A stretch of DNA of 64,000 nt. Origin: Mycetocola miduiensis. Lineage in GTDB: Bacteria; Actinomycetota; Actinomycetes; Actinomycetales; Microbacteriaceae. A program made the translations under genes and the position numbers. Under the pieces are notes generated by a model. It was not told the DNA's origin, made no database searches, and worked only from the letters and a program-made list of their open reading frames with translations. Position 1 is the stretch's first letter. Each line of letters opens with the position of its first letter. The stretch covers positions 682,001-746,000 of the forward strand of contig NZ_FOVM01000001.1 in assembly GCF_900115155.1 (NCBI RefSeq), read 5' to 3'. Below are positions 41,752-50,002 of the stretch, piece after piece.

Positions 41752-43371
41752 TCAGGAAGGCGAAACGGATGCCGCAGGCAGCCGCAGTTCGACTCGTGCA
41801 CCGCCCGCTGCGCCCTCTGTGGCGACGACGGAACCGCCGTGTGCGTGAGCGATCTCGCGCACGATGGAGAGCCCGAGCCCGCTGCCGCCGGACTCGCGGG
41901 CGCGAGCCTCGTCGAGCCTCACGAATCGTTCGAAGACGCGGTCCCGGGCATCCTCGGGGATGCCGTTGCCGTCATCCGAGACGGCGAGGAGCACCTGCCC
42001 ATTCGACTCGGACAGCGCGAACGACACCTGGCCCGCAGCATGCCGGGCGGCGTTGTCGGCCAAGTTCCGCAGGGCCTGCCCGAGCAGGCCGACGTCGCCG
42101 AGGACCCGGGCAGGCCCGACGGAAGCGGTGTCGATGGTGAGGGACGTTGTGTCTTTCAATCGTCGCGCTTCGGTGAGCACGAGATCGTCGAGGTCGACGG
42201 CGGTGCGGCTCACCGCCAGGGCATTCTCGTCGGCCTTGGCGAGCACGAGCATCCCCTGCACGAGCCGCTCCAACCGAGCGCCCTCGTCGAGCACGACGTC
42301 ACTGAGCTCACCGACTCCGACCTGGTCGGGGTGCGCCTGGGCGACCTCGGCGTACTGCCTCATCGACGCGAGCGGTGATTTCAGCTCGTGCGAGGCATCC
42401 GAGATGAAGCGCCGCTGGGTCTTCTGCGACGCATCGAGCCGGTCGAGCATCCGGTTCATTGTTGTCGCGAGTCGTCCGATCTCGTCACGGGACCCGGGGT
42501 CGGCGATGCGTCGGTGGAGGTTCGCGGATGTCACGTCGTCGACTTCGAGGCGCATCCGATCCACAGGGCGCAGCGCCCGGCCGACGACGAACCAGGTGAT
42601 CAGGGCGACGAACAACAACAGGATCGGCAGTGCGACGGTGAGCAACCGGGTCACTGTTGCGGTGGTCTCGCCGATGGAGGCGATGCTGCGACCGGTGACG
42701 ATCGACAGGTCGCCGGATGTGTCGGCGACAGTGAGGAACTCGCCTGGTTCGCCGGGCAGGCGGAGTGACTGCACCTGATTCGGCGGCGGGGCGGTGATCG
42801 TTCCGATCGCGGTGGCGTTGTCGCTCGCGGCGACGACCGTGCCGGCGTCGTCGATCACCTGGAAGAACGCCTCGTCATCGTCGTAGTTGGAGAGGAACTC
42901 TTCGGTGGTCTGGGTGACCGGGTCGTCGTCGGCTCCGTCGTCATTGCCTGAGTCATCATCTCCTGAGCTATCGGAGCCCGAGTCGTCGCTGTGGCCCCGG
43001 CCGCTGTTGTCACCGTCATCACTGCCAGAGCCATCGCCGCCAGAGTCGTCGTTGCCGGAGTCGTCGCCGTCGGAGTCATCCGAGTCGTCCTCGGGTACGG
43101 CAGGCGGCACGGTTTCCTGCGAAACCGGGTCCTGCGGCACGGCGCCTTGCGAAACCGAGTCGAGTCCCGAGATCTCGACCCGGTTCACGAGGTCGTTGAG
43201 GCCCTGTTCCGCTGTTGCCTGCACTCCGTCGCGCAGTGAGTCCTGCAGCAGGACCACGAAGCCGGCGGCGCCGATCAGGAGCGCAACGGCGACGACGGCG
43301 GTCGCGGCGAGAACAATCCTGGTTCGCAACGAGACCCGGCGTCGGGTGCCTGCGATCGGTTCCTTAGCCAC
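41752..43371 (-). CDS. Sensor histidine kinase with Asp/Ser/Gly-rich sensor domain
   Basis: A 539-residue kinase. The first membrane segment (about 17-43) is followed by an extracellular sensor region to residue 240, a second segment (242-264), HAMP, the H-box FISDASHELKSPLASM with His328, and the ATPase with GNGIPEDARDR and GSGLGLSIV. Inside the sensor region, residues 95-150 are an almost pure Asp/Ser/Gly/Asn stretch, like the SD repeats of surface adhesins. This is likely to bind cations. GTG at 43371 overlaps the regulator stop by 8 bp; other frame starts up to 43413 exist (TTG) but are weaker. Confidence 0.9.
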   Translation of the reverse strand: MAKEPIAGTRRRVSLRTRIVLAATAVVAVALLIGAAGFVVLLQDSLRDGVQATAEQGLNDLVNRVEISGLDSVSQGAVPQDPVSQETVPPAVPEDDSDDSDGDDSGNDDSGGDGSGSDDGDNSGRGHSDDSGSDSSGDDDSGNDDGADDDPVTQTTEEFLSNYDDDEAFFQVIDDAGTVVAASDNATAIGTITAPPPNQVQSLRLPGEPGEFLTVADTSGDLSIVTGRSIASIGETTATVTRLLTVALPILLLFVALITWFVVGRALRPVDRMRLEVDDVTSANLHRRIADPGSRDEIGRLATTMNRMLDRLDASQKTQRRFISDASHELKSPLASMRQYAEVAQAHPDQVGVGELSDVVLDEGARLERLVQGMLVLAKADENALAVSRTAVDLDDLVLTEARRLKDTTSLTIDTASVGPARVLGDVGLLGQALRNLADNAARHAAGQVSFALSESNGQVLLAVSDDGNGIPEDARDRVFERFVRLDEARARESGGSGLGLSIVREIAHAHGGSVVATEGAAGGARVELRLPAASVSPS

Positions 43372-44041
43372 CGTTGGACGCCAATCGATACCCGGCGCCA
43401 CGGAGCGTCTCAATCGCTTCGCGGCCGAACGGCCGGTCGAGCTTGTTGCGCAGGTGCCGCACGTAGACCTCGACGATGTTCGGGTCGCCCTCGAAGTCGA
43501 AGTCCCAGACGTTGTCGAGTACCTCCCGCTTCGACACGACGCTGCCGAGGTTCCGCATCAGGTACTCGAGTACCGCGAACTCCCGGCTGGTCAGGTCGAT
43601 CGGTGTTTCACCCCGCCAGACCCTCCGGGCAGCAGGATCCACGCGGATGTCGCCGGCCTCGAGCACGACAGGACGTTCGGCGGCACCGCGACGCACGAGG
43701 GCACGCACCCGCGCCAGCAGGATCGCGAAGGAGAACGGCTTCGTCAGGTAGTCGTCGGCGCCGGTGTCGAGCGCTTCGACCTGGTCCCATTCGCCGTCCT
43801 TGGCGGTGAGCATGAGGATGGGCGTCCAGTCCTTCTCGGCGCGCAGGGTTTCGCAGACCCGGTACCCGCTGATCCCCGGCAGCATGATGTCGAGCAGGAT
43901 GGCCGCGTACTGGTTCTCGCGCGCGAGCCACAACCCGTCGGTGCCGGTCGGAGCGACGTCCACGGCAAACCCTTCGGCCTCGAGTCCGCGGCGCAAACCG
44001 TCGGCGAGCCGCGTTTCGTCTTCGACCACGAGCAGCCGCAT
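43364..44041 (-). CDS. OmpR-family response regulator
   Basis: A 225-residue regulator. The receiver domain has the acidic triad VVEDE, phospho-acceptor Asp51 in LLDIMLPG, and Lys in YLTKPFSF. The C-terminal winged helix (residues 128-222) ends with YVRHLRNKLDRP and GAGYRL. ATG at 44041 has GGAGGT 8 bp upstream. It is the first gene of the regulator / kinase / PepSY operon, and probably controls itself and surface genes. Confidence 0.96.
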   Translation of the reverse strand: MRLLVVEDETRLADGLRRGLEAEGFAVDVAPTGTDGLWLARENQYAAILLDIMLPGISGYRVCETLRAEKDWTPILMLTAKDGEWDQVEALDTGADDYLTKPFSFAILLARVRALVRRGAAERPVVLEAGDIRVDPAARRVWRGETPIDLTSREFAVLEYLMRNLGSVVSKREVLDNVWDFDFEGDPNIVEVYVRHLRNKLDRPFGREAIETLRGAGYRLASNGG

Positions 44042-44196
44042 GCCGATCACCTCCCCGCTCATTCTGCCCGAGCCGCGCTGAAGCGGGGCTGAAGAGGCTG
44101 GCACAGCCCTTCCCGGTCGGTCCACCTCGCGCCGGACAGTTCTCGTGCGCCACAATCGGCGCATATCGCCCCGGGTGTTCGGGACGTGCTGTCTCC

Positions 44197-44280
44197 AACT
44201 TCGGAGATTCTCGCTGAATCGGCCCTCTCCGGCCGGACACAGCTCGCGAACGAGTGAATATCCGAAGTTGGAAACACGGG
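44197..44280 (+). repeat. 84-nt palindromic repeat, copy b
   Basis: AACTTCGGA at the left pairs with TCCGAAGTT at the right (9 bp, with an outer CC/GG pair). Inner bases differ from copies a and c, but the length is the same and the CGGAGA...TCGCTGAA part is shared. It lies between the response regulator start and the J-domain gene. Confidence 0.7.
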
Positions 44281-44403
44281 TCGGCGTTAGCGGCGGAAGT
44301 CTGGCCTTCTGCCTGCGACCCAACCGCCGCTGGCTTCGAGCACGCCTCCCAGATTTCCTCGGTATCGTCGGATACGCAGAATTCCCCACCCGAAAGCGAG
44401 CGG

Positions 44404-45327
44404 ATGCCAGACAGCCCGATCTCGGCGACGCCTTACGAGGTCCTCGGCGTGAGCCCGACAGCCGGCCAGGACGAATTGCGGCGCGCCTACCGCCGCCTGA
44501 TGCGCGAGACTCACCCGGACACCGGCGGAGATGCCGTCCGGTTCACCGCCGTGCAACTCGCCTGGGAACGGATCGGAACCGTTGAGGGGCGCGCCGCCTA
44601 CGACCGCGGTCGCTCGACAGGTGCGACCGCTCCCGAGGAACACCACACCTGGGCAGCATCCGCCGCCAAGCCGCGGCCGGACTCACGTCCGCGGGCTCGC
44701 TCGTACGGGCATCCGGGCGGCTGGCGGAGGGAGCGATACCTCCGGCTCATGCGGGAGTGGACCGGCCGCGGCGTCGACGCCGACCCCTATGACCCCGCGC
44801 TCGTCCGCACCGCGCCGCGTGAACTCCGCCACCTTCTCGCCGACGCGCTCGCCGAGGAGTCCACCGCCCGCAACCTCGCTGAGCTCGGCCTCGGCTTCAC
44901 CGTCTGGCATGACGTCGCCACCGGGGCACCCGACGAGAAGATCGACCACATCGTTCTCGGGCCGACCGGGCTGTTCGCCCTGCTCTCGGAGGACTGGGGC
45001 AGCGAGGTGAAGATCAAGCGCGGCGAACTCATCGGCGAAGCCATCGACGGAGAACGGCCCATGCATGGACTCGCGGCGCGGGCCAAAGTCGTCAGTCGGT
45101 CGCTGCGCGTGAAGTTCACCGGACTGGCGATCGTGCTCCCCGACGACGCCCTCGAGGCCCCGTACGTTCAGCTCGGCAGCAGCCGGGGCGCAGCGACGCT
45201 CGCCATCCGTGCGTCGTTCCTCCCCGGATTCCTCCGGGCCGGGCTCCCCGACCTTGCCAGGGCGGGCGGCAACGAACTCTTCGACCTGCGCACCCGACTG
45301 CAGAACGGCATCCGCTTCGTGGAGTGA
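44404..45327 (+). CDS. J-domain protein with degenerate NERD-like C-terminus
   Basis: A 307-residue protein. Residues 8-68 form a J-domain with the HPD motif at 37-39, the contact for Hsp70. A linker with YGHPGGWRRERYLRLM (101-116) is shared in kind with the second J-protein at 54750. Residues 145-260 resemble the NERD nuclease-related fold: DEKIDHIVLGPTGLFALLS fits strand-loop-strand, but the catalytic Lys of the xTK motif is missing. It may recruit DnaK to a DNA- or membrane-linked target. The next gene, a NERD protein with intact motifs, follows by 95 bp. ATG at 44404 is used. Confidence 0.82.
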   Translation: MPDSPISATPYEVLGVSPTAGQDELRRAYRRLMRETHPDTGGDAVRFTAVQLAWERIGTVEGRAAYDRGRSTGATAPEEHHTWAASAAKPRPDSRPRARSYGHPGGWRRERYLRLMREWTGRGVDADPYDPALVRTAPRELRHLLADALAEESTARNLAELGLGFTVWHDVATGAPDEKIDHIVLGPTGLFALLSEDWGSEVKIKRGELIGEAIDGERPMHGLAARAKVVSRSLRVKFTGLAIVLPDDALEAPYVQLGSSRGAATLAIRASFLPGFLRAGLPDLARAGGNELFDLRTRLQNGIRFVE

Positions 45328-45422
45328 CCCGGATGATAGCGGCTTGTCGCGAGCCCGTTCTGGGGATGCAATCGCGCCAAGGCGGCTCAGTACTGTCGAA
45401 TGACAGCTACAAAGGGAGTCCA

Positions 45423-46244
45423 GTGACCGTCACCGCCACGAGCATGCGACAGCGCAAGGCTGCACAGGCCGTCATCGAAGAGCTCCTCGCTGACCCCTCG
45501 CACCTCGTCGAGCGTGGCCCGCTGGCCCGCATTTTCGGCCGTTCACCGCTCAGCAGCAGCGGGGCCGCCTGGTTCCGGGGCGCCCAGGGAGAGATCGCGG
45601 TCGGGCGGATGCTTGACACGCTGCCGGCGGACTGGAGCGTCTTCCACGCACTCCCGGTCGGCACGAAAGAAGCCGACATCGACCACCTCGTCGTCGGATC
45701 AGGCGGTGTCTTCAGCATCAACACGAAGCACCACCGCGGAAAGCCGGTCTGGGTTGCGAACCGGACCCTGATGGTGGCAGGACAGCGCCAGCCGCACATC
45801 CGCAACGCCGAACACGAAGCCGCCCGCGTGACCAAGCTCGTGCACGCCAGGCTGGGCCTGACCGGACGGGTCCGTCCGGTCGTCGCGATCCACGGTGCCG
45901 CCTCGATCGTCGTCAAAGAGCAGCCGGATCTCGTCACCGTTCTCGACGCTCGCCGCTTGCGGCGCTGGCTGCTCAAACGTCCGGTGCAGTTCGGACCCGA
46001 AGACCTCACCCGCATCGTCGGGCTGGTCGATGACCCTGCCACCTGGCGCACCGGGGCATCCGCCCCATGCGAGCAACTGTTGGCTCGCTTCGATGAGCTT
46101 CGCGGCGAGGTCCGCACCGCCACAACCCGGCGCTCGCTCTGGAGCTTCGGCAGCCTGGCAGTCGCCGGCGCCGGGCTGATTTTCGTCGCTCCCCTGCTGC
46201 TGACGGCGATGTTCACGTCACTCGCTACGAGCCTGATGCCGTAA
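45423..46244 (+). CDS. NERD domain (nuclease-related) protein with C-terminal membrane anchor
   Basis: A 273-residue protein. The NERD domain (residues 50-165) has GAQGEIAVGRML, then EADIDHLVVGSGGVFSINTK, in which Glu/Asp and Lys102 fit a PD-(D/E)xK-like active site. A C-terminal hydrophobic segment (about 240-265) would anchor it in the membrane. NERD proteins are inferred nucleases linked to DNA processing and some defence contexts; no activity has been shown for this type. GTG at 45423 has GGGAGT upstream. It probably shares a transcript with the J-domain gene. Confidence 0.85.
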   Translation: MTVTATSMRQRKAAQAVIEELLADPSHLVERGPLARIFGRSPLSSSGAAWFRGAQGEIAVGRMLDTLPADWSVFHALPVGTKEADIDHLVVGSGGVFSINTKHHRGKPVWVANRTLMVAGQRQPHIRNAEHEAARVTKLVHARLGLTGRVRPVVAIHGAASIVVKEQPDLVTVLDARRLRRWLLKRPVQFGPEDLTRIVGLVDDPATWRTGASAPCEQLLARFDELRGEVRTATTRRSLWSFGSLAVAGAGLIFVAPLLLTAMFTSLATSLMP

Positions 46245-46302
46245 CCCGCTGGTCAACGAGCGAGGGGCCGCGCCGGATCGGCGCAGACCCGCTCGCCCGG
46301 AG

Positions 46303-46340
46303 GATGTCGCGGTGTGCGAGGAACGCGACATCTCTTTCCC
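46303..46340 (+). terminator. Terminator after the NERD gene
   Basis: GATGTCGCG (46303-46311) pairs with CGCGACATC (46324-46332) over 9 bp, followed by TCTTTCCCC. It lies 58 bp after the stop. The rest of the 46245-46450 gap shows no gene. Confidence 0.65.
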
Positions 46341-46450
46341 CCCAACAGACGAACCCTTGTGAGGGTCGCCATATCGCGTGTGTGCGTTGGCGCACGTTGC
46401 GCTCGGCGGAAACGCTGCACTACGACGCTAGTCGGGGCGCGCTCGCGTTT

Positions 46451-46629
46451 CTAGGCGATGATTTCTTGCACGAGGGTGCGGACGATGTTGTACGCGGTGC
46501 CAAGCGTGAGGCCGGATGCCTGGGCTCTCGCTTTCACCGGAAGGGGGTTTGAGCGTTCGCCACGACATCCACGAGAGCGGCGCGTTGGACGGAGCCAAGC
46601 AACGTACCGTCGCGATCACTCGTCATCAT
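46451..46629 (-). pseudogene. Relic of an IclR-family regulator (HTH part)
   Basis: From ATG 46629 the minus strand reads a short IclR-like start, GTLLGSVQRAALVDVVANA, which ends in TGA after QTPFR. In another frame it continues with VKARAQASGLTLGTAYNIV and RTLVQEIIA then TAG at 46451. Together they follow the IclR helix-turn-helix pattern (SVQRA...L...V...G...STAYR...L), split by a frameshift. The effector domain is absent. The rest of the gap up to 46737 shows only the upstream region of the next gene. Confidence 0.6.
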
Positions 46630-46737
46630 CGAACCCCTGTGTTCCGGGGTAGCCACCTTTGCCCGCTACGGGTATGGCATTTACGGCTCCCCCATTCGGG
46701 GGCTAACGTGAGTGTCACGCGAGAGAGAGGGACCGAC

Positions 46738-47061
46738 ATGGATTCCACAATTCCTGAGCCGGTTGCCCGGTTGGTGGCTGCTGCCAACTCCGGAGACACC
46801 CAGGGCTTTCTCGACACCTTCGCCCCGGATGGCACCGTCAACGACCAGGGCCGCGTGTTCACCGGTCGCGATGAGATCCAACGCTGGTCGGATGCCGAGT
46901 TCATCGGCATGCACGTCACTCTCGACGTCACCGCCGACATCACAACCGGCGAGTACACCACGTTCACGGCAACGGTCGGTGGTGACAGCTTCACCGGGCA
47001 GAGTCACTTCAGCTTCACGGTGGAAGACGACCTTGTGGAGCAGATGACGATCACCGCCTGA
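46738..47061 (+). CDS. NTF2-like (SnoaL-type) protein
   Basis: A 107-residue single-domain protein of the NTF2/SnoaL fold. ARLVAAANSGDTQGFLDTFAP is the common start; the following GRDEIQRWSDAEFIG and the beta-rich end complete the cone-shaped fold that binds small ligands. Ligand unknown. ATG at 46738 is used, with GAGAGGG upstream. It stands between the IclR relic and the partner-switch genes. Confidence 0.88.
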   Translation: MDSTIPEPVARLVAAANSGDTQGFLDTFAPDGTVNDQGRVFTGRDEIQRWSDAEFIGMHVTLDVTADITTGEYTTFTATVGGDSFTGQSHFSFTVEDDLVEQMTITA

Positions 47062-47081
47062 GCGCGTCGCTACTCGTCTGC

Positions 47082-47164
47082 AATTGCGGAGATACTGGCT
47101 GAAACCATCCGTTTTCGCCTGGAAAGAGAAGCAACGGGCGGAATCTCCGCTCCTGCGAATGCCG
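47082..47164 (+). repeat. 84-nt palindromic repeat, copy c
   Basis: AATTGCGGAGAT at the left faces AATCTCCGC near the right, giving a 7-8-bp stem. CGGAGAT...GGCTGAA is shared with copy b. It separates the NTF2-like gene from the convergent RsbW-like gene. Confidence 0.65.
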
Positions 47165-47174
47165 TAGCGGACAG

Positions 47175-47603
47175 TCAGTCGGCGGATGCCTCAGAAGCAG
47201 CTCGCTTCTTGATGAGCGACCACACGTTCCGGTCCTCGACGCGTTCGTAGCGAACCTCATCGACGAGCATCTGCATGAAAGCAAGGCCACGACCGGATTC
47301 GGCGAGGTCGTCTGGCATGGTCGCGGTACGCATCCGGAATCCGCCTGCCTCGGCTGTGTCACTGAACTGCGCTCGCAGCTCGGTGGAGTCAGCTGACACC
47401 GACAGGGCGCAAGTGACGCCGTCGCCCGTGTCGGCGTGCTGAATGACGTTCGATGCAAGCTCGACTAAAGCGGTTTCGAACGCCATCCGGTCCATCTCAT
47501 CGATATCCGGGTGCAGAGCCCAGGTCTCGTGGAGGAAGTCGTGGACGGCGTCGACGTCAGTGGGCGGCGAAGAGAAGAAGAACGAGTTCTCATGTTTCGT
47601 CAT
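47175..47603 (-). CDS. RsbW-like anti-sigma / serine-protein kinase (GHKL ATPase)
   Basis: A 142-residue GHKL-fold protein of the RsbW/SpoIIAB group. The N-box is ALVELASNVIQHA, and the G2-like box is ESGRGLAFMQML. Such proteins phosphorylate a STAS partner and hold a target, usually a sigma factor. The STAS gene overlaps its start by 14 bp, and a SpoIIE phosphatase lies upstream, so a full partner-switch is present; no sigma factor gene is near. It is the last gene of the set. Confidence 0.9.
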   Translation of the reverse strand: MTKHENSFFFSSPPTDVDAVHDFLHETWALHPDIDEMDRMAFETALVELASNVIQHADTGDGVTCALSVSADSTELRAQFSDTAEAGGFRMRTATMPDDLAESGRGLAFMQMLVDEVRYERVEDRNVWSLIKKRAASEASAD

Positions 47604-47928
47604 GGAAGGCGTCCTCCGCAGTGTCGTAGGTCTTCAAAACCCGGTCGAGGTTCGACAACTGCAGCACCATAACGACCTGTTTCGTCGGTGCGGCGATGCG
47701 CAGGTCGCCGCCCGCCTGGCGGGTGGTCTTCAGGCATCCGATGAGGGATCCGAGACCGGAGGAGTCCATGAAGTCGATGCCGGAGAGGTCGACCACGATC
47801 TTCGACCGGCCGGCATCGACGAGTCCTGTGATCACCTGACGGAGGGCGGGAGCCGACACCATGTTGAGGCGCCCGTCGCCGCGGACAATCGCGATTGTGT
47901 CTCCGACATTCTCGCTGTGAAACTTCAT
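47590..47928 (-). CDS. STAS-domain anti-sigma factor antagonist
   Basis: A 112-residue STAS protein. The phospho-site motif IDFMDSSGLGSLIG has Ser56/Ser57, as in SpoIIAA and RsbV. Phosphorylation by the RsbW-like protein and dephosphorylation by the SpoIIE protein would switch its binding partner. Its ATG overlaps the glycosyltransferase stop by 4 bp, a tight coupling that suggests the switch and the transferase act together. Confidence 0.93.
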   Translation of the reverse strand: MKFHSENVGDTIAIVRGDGRLNMVSAPALRQVITGLVDAGRSKIVVDLSGIDFMDSSGLGSLIGCLKTTRQAGGDLRIAAPTKQVVMVLQLSNLDRVLKTYDTAEDAFHDET

Positions 47929-49877
47929 TTATGCCTTCCTTTTCTTGCGGAATAGCCGCGATACGAGACCGCCCGGAATAGGACGCTCAAGATGATCAGA
48001 TCGAAGACTGCCCAGAAGATGTTCACGCCGGTGCCGAGCGGCTCGGCTCCGTTGACGAAGATCCGGACAAGGCCGATGAGGATCGCGAGTAGCAGCAGGA
48101 CCATAACCACCAGCTGAGGCCGGATCAGGTGCCAGGGCCGCCCGGTCGTCTCCTGCCGGGTCTTCGGAGTGACCGCGAACCCGAGCGGTGTGCCGAGCAC
48201 GACGTTCTGGAACGCTGTCGTGCACGCTTTGATCCAAACCGGGAACAGGGCCAGGCTGTACTGCTGCCCCCGCCAGGTCGGCACCCCGCGCCCGGCGACG
48301 AGGAACAGCAGCTGGTTCACGAGAATGAACGGCACGAACCGCACGAAGAAGTCGAATGCATTCGTATCCACCGGGAGGATGCCGAGAACGAGGAACACGA
48401 TCGGTGCGGCGAAGTAGACGAGCGCGGCGTAGCCGCTCAGGTACGTCCACATTGTGGCGAAGTACATCAGCCGCTGAGGCAGCGTCATTCCCCACTGCAC
48501 GAGCGGGTTCTCGCGCAGCAGGACCTGCATAGTGCCCTGCGCCCAGCGCAGTCGCTGGGTGAGCATCGAGCCGACGTCTTCGGGGGCAAGGCCGTCGGCA
48601 AGCAGTTCGTGGTGGTAAACGCTCTTCCAGCCGAGGCCGTGAAGCCTCATAGACGTCGCCATGTCTTCCGTCACTGAGATGGTCGCGAGCGGCATCACCG
48701 GCTGCGCCTCGTCCGGGCGGTCGATCGCGATGGAGCGGAGCACGGCCTGAACTGCCTCTAGCGCGTTGAATGGCGACAGTTCCTTCGTCGCCAGCGCCGA
48801 AACGGTGTTCTGCAGGTCGATCTGGTACTCCAGGTTCGTCGCGCCTGGCACCGGCGCAGCGAGGGCGTAGATCTCCTTGAGGTCCTCCTCCATCGCCGCG
48901 AGGTCGACGGCGACGATCGACTCAGCGGCCCGGTCGACGCGCTGATGCAGAGCGTAGGTGACCTCGGCGAACGGTTCCTTGCGCGCCAACTGGCCTCGGG
49001 CATCCGTGATCGCGGCGGCGACCTCATCGAGCGCCGCCCGGACGGCGGGCTCGGCAGCCGACGGATGCGAGCGTGCCTTCCGCACGACACGGGACGCCAG
49101 CCGCAGCGACGAGGTAACCGACCGGTCGAGTTCGTCGACGTAGCCGAGGACTCCAAGCATCATCAGCGCCTCGCGACGCAGCACAGCGTTGGAGCCGCAG
49201 AAGAATGCCGCGTTCCAGCCGTCCTTGCCCTGCTGGATCGGCCCATAGAACAGGGGCGCCTGGCTGCCGAGCGGGTCGCCCGTTGCGACGTTGCTGAACA
49301 CCTGAGGCGTTTGCACGAGCGCAACCTTGTCGTCGGTGAAGTAGCCGAGCGTGTTGTCGAGGATCTCCGGGCGCGGAATCTGGTCGGCGTCGAGGATGAG
49401 GATGAACTCTCCATCGGTCATCGACAGGGCGTTGTTGACGTTGCCGGCCTTCGCGTGCCGAGGCAGGCCGTCCCACTCGTCTCCGCGTGTGATGTAGCCG
49501 ATGCCGGCGGACTCTGCCGCCTCGCGCATCTCAGCCCTTGCGCCGTCGTCGAGGATCCAGGTCTTGTGCGGGAATCGGATCGCCTTCGCCGCCATCGCCG
49601 TCGTCATCACGAGGTCGATCGGTTCGTCGTAGGTGGTGATGAGCACGTCTGCCGTGGCGGATGCCGCGGGCGGCGGCGGTGCGAGGCGCGTCCTCGCCTG
49701 CCACATGGTCATGCCGAAGAGGAGCACGTCGATGAGGCTGTAGGTTTCGGCGATGATCAGCGGGATGGCGATCCACCAGGCATCCCAGTTGAGCGAGAAC
49801 AACCAGCGCCAGGCGATGTAGTTCACGCCGAGGATCGCGGTGAGCACGACGATGAGGCGGAGCAGGAAGAGTCGCAT
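47925..49877 (-). CDS. Cellulose-synthase-like family 2 glycosyltransferase
   Basis: A 650-residue membrane glycosyltransferase. Two membrane segments near the N-terminus precede the catalytic domain with ILDDG (Asp110-111), ILDADQ (163-165), SVTED (403-405) and QRLRW (441-445), the processive-synthase signature D,D,D,Q(R)xxRW. Five or six C-terminal membrane segments follow. Between residues 245 and 398 lies an insertion of about 150 residues that is helical in look and absent from BcsA. There is no visible PilZ domain. It may make cellulose or another beta-glucan. ATG at 49877 has GGGGAA upstream. Confidence 0.92.
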   Translation of the reverse strand: MRLFLLRLIVVLTAILGVNYIAWRWLFSLNWDAWWIAIPLIIAETYSLIDVLLFGMTMWQARTRLAPPPPAASATADVLITTYDEPIDLVMTTAMAAKAIRFPHKTWILDDGARAEMREAAESAGIGYITRGDEWDGLPRHAKAGNVNNALSMTDGEFILILDADQIPRPEILDNTLGYFTDDKVALVQTPQVFSNVATGDPLGSQAPLFYGPIQQGKDGWNAAFFCGSNAVLRREALMMLGVLGYVDELDRSVTSSLRLASRVVRKARSHPSAAEPAVRAALDEVAAAITDARGQLARKEPFAEVTYALHQRVDRAAESIVAVDLAAMEEDLKEIYALAAPVPGATNLEYQIDLQNTVSALATKELSPFNALEAVQAVLRSIAIDRPDEAQPVMPLATISVTEDMATSMRLHGLGWKSVYHHELLADGLAPEDVGSMLTQRLRWAQGTMQVLLRENPLVQWGMTLPQRLMYFATMWTYLSGYAALVYFAAPIVFLVLGILPVDTNAFDFFVRFVPFILVNQLLFLVAGRGVPTWRGQQYSLALFPVWIKACTTAFQNVVLGTPLGFAVTPKTRQETTGRPWHLIRPQLVVMVLLLLAILIGLVRIFVNGAEPLGTGVNIFWAVFDLIILSVLFRAVSYRGYSARKGRHK

Positions 49878-49939
49878 CAGTTCCCCACCCGTCGGATGGC
49901 AACACCCGCAGCAAGCCGGGGATGATGACGTAGACCATG

Positions 49940-49968
49940 GGGTTGCAGGACGACGCTCCAGGCAACCC
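49940..49968 (-). promoter_or_regulatory. Hairpin in the leader between phosphatase and glycosyltransferase
   Basis: GGGTTGC and GCAACCC form a 7-bp stem with a 15-nt loop in the 125-bp gap before the glycosyltransferase. No T tract follows. It may be an attenuator or a processing site; no riboswitch class was recognised. Confidence 0.35.
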
Positions 49969-50002
49969 AGCCCTCCAGCGTCTGACTTTCAGGAGACACG
50001 GC

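Noticed and set aside
46304-46552. An 82-codon plus-strand frame in the gap after the NERD gene
   Set aside because: It has no ribosome-binding site, crosses a terminator-like hairpin and runs antisense to the IclR relic.
49878-50002. A riboswitch, such as for cyclic di-GMP, before the glycosyltransferase
   Set aside because: Only one 7-bp hairpin is visible; the conserved GEMM core sequences are not seen.
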